A stretch of 64,000 nt of DNA from Oscillospiraceae bacterium (GTDB taxonomy: Bacteria; Bacillota; Clostridia; Lachnospirales; Lachnospiraceae), in NCBI GenBank assembly GCA_021771715.1, contig JAETOO010000005.1, forward strand, positions 1 to 64,000, in the 5' to 3' direction. Shown here piece after piece: positions 62,982 through 64,000 of the stretch (the stretch's first letter is position 1; the number at the start of each line of letters is the position of its first letter). Below the pieces are notes generated by a model, which was not told the DNA's origin, ran no database searches, and was given only the letters and a program-made list of their open reading frames with translations. The translations under genes were made by a program, and so were the position numbers.

Positions 62982-64000
62982 ATGAAGCAGAATCGAAAAA
63001 AGGTACTCATGAATGCCCTTCTCTTTTTTGTTATTTTCGGCCTGACGGTGTACGGCGTGTTTCACGGGGAAGATCCGAGGGAACTGAAAGCGGCTCTTCG
63101 GGAATCAAAGCTGCGCTGGCTTGCACCAGCGGTCGTGTGTGTCCTGTTTTTTATCTGGGGCGAGTCGATTATCATATGGTATATGATGCGGTCCTGCGGG
63201 ATTCATCTCAAGGAGCGGCTGTGCTTCCTGATCTCATCGGTCGGCTTCTTTTTCAGCTGCGTCACGCCGTCGGCCTCCGGCGGTCAGCCGATGCAGATCT
63301 ATTTCATGAAAAAGGAAAAAATTCCGATTCCGATCTCAACCGTGATTTTGATGATCGTGACGATCACGTACAAGTTTGTGCTGGTCATGATCGGGCTTGC
63401 CGTGGCGCTTTTTGCGCGGCCGTTCCTTGTGGAATATCTGGGCAGCGTCCTGTTCATCTTCTATCTTGGACTCGCGCTGAACATTTTTTGTGTGACATTT
63501 ATGGGGATTCTTGTGTTTCACCCGTCGCTTGCGAAGTGGTTCATGGTAAAGGGACATCAGATCCTCGAGCGGTTCCATATCCTGCGCCGAAGCGAGGGGC
63601 GGCTGGCGAAGCTTGAGGATTCGATGGATCTGTACAGTGATACGGCGGCGTACATGGGGGCACATCCGCTGCTGATCGTAAATGTCTTCCTGATCACGTT
63701 TGTGCAGAGGCTTGCGCTGTTTGCAGTCACTTATTTTGTGTATCGCGCATTTTCGCTCACCGGTACGTCGGCTTTGGCGGTCATCACCCTGCAGGCGATT
63801 ATCTCGGTCTCTGTCGACATGCTGCCGCTGCCGGGCGGGATGGGGATCAGCGAGACGCTGTTCCTGGCCATTTTTCCGCCGGTATTCAAAGAACTGCTTC
63901 TTCCGGGGATGGTCCTGAGCCGTGGCCTTGGGTACTACAGTGAGCTGCTGATTTCGGCGGTGTTTACGCTGGCCGCAGTTGTCATATTCGGCAGCAGGGA
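62982..64000 (+). CDS. YbhN/AglD-like membrane protein (partial)
   Basis: The first ~340 residues of a membrane protein that runs off the window. It has about eight helices and the conserved segments CVTPSASGGQPMQIYFMKKE and VDMLPLPGGMGISETLFL, which mark the UPF0104/YbhN family (the flippase-like domain of MprF). It may move a lipid across the membrane. GGAGGAGGG precedes the ATG at 62982. Confidence 0.88.
   Translation, partial: MKQNRKKVLMNALLFFVIFGLTVYGVFHGEDPRELKAALRESKLRWLAPAVVCVLFFIWGESIIIWYMMRSCGIHLKERLCFLISSVGFFFSCVTPSASGGQPMQIYFMKKEKIPIPISTVILMIVTITYKFVLVMIGLAVALFARPFLVEYLGSVLFIFYLGLALNIFCVTFMGILVFHPSLAKWFMVKGHQILERFHILRRSEGRLAKLEDSMDLYSDTAAYMGAHPLLIVNVFLITFVQRLALFAVTYFVYRAFSLTGTSALAVITLQAIISVSVDMLPLPGGMGISETLFLAIFPPVFKELLLPGMVLSRGLGYYSELLISAVFTLAAVVIFGSR

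Overview
The window looks like chromosome of an anaerobic Firmicute, most likely a gut Lachnospiraceae. The evidence is high-GC Firmicute coding with strong AGGAGG ribosome sites, the housekeeping order eno-secG-rnr-smpB-tmRNA, neighbouring cmk-ispH-rpsA-like genes, an Rnf complex, the NifU-like/GGGtGRT protein pair, and ABC sugar importers without their own ATPase. Species cannot be fixed from the sequence alone.

Layout. 1-115 is the 3' end (domains V and VI) of a group II intron whose body lies outside the window. 158-9705 is a sugar locus: solute-binding protein, two permeases, PfkB kinase, SIS isomerase, GH38 alpha-mannosidase and a ROK regulator. 9796-14827 holds eno, secG, rnr, smpB and tmRNA. 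15110-21534 holds a two-component system, a flavoprotein, cmk, ispH and an S1-domain protein. 21631-32009 is a second sugar locus: AraC regulator, ABC importer, GH2 beta-mannosidase, SDR, DhaK, aldo/keto reductase and DhaL, with no DhaM.

32144-43276 is the most interesting part. A minus-strand gene run encodes a TatB-like protein, TatA, TatC, an exported protein with five FMN-binding domains, and RnfC, an RnfD-RnfG fusion, RnfE, RnfA and RnfB. Divergent from it lies a flavoprotein reductase with a twin-arginine signal. A flavin transferase, ApbE, follows at 46825-47826. Together these suggest an anaerobic electron chain in which cytoplasmic electrons cross the membrane through Rnf, pass to covalent flavins outside, and reduce a substrate at the Tat-exported reductase.

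43501-53371 holds a YprB-like nuclease, an ABC exporter, apbE, galE, the NifU-like/GGGtGRT pair and a LytS-type kinase with an unusual response regulator. 53472-57524 is a surface-protein locus: two ER-type (SipW-like) signal peptidases flanking a TasA/camelysin-like protein and a repeat-rich protein with an LPxTG-like anchor. 57731-64000 holds a small acidic protein with a possible pseudoknot leader, a giant LxxG-repeat secreted protein under a palindromic operator, a PAP2-like membrane protein and a truncated YbhN/AglD-like membrane protein.

A theme across the window is short tandem DNA repeats (mostly 21-42 bp), usually multiples of three. They occur inside at least seven genes and in two intergenic spacers.
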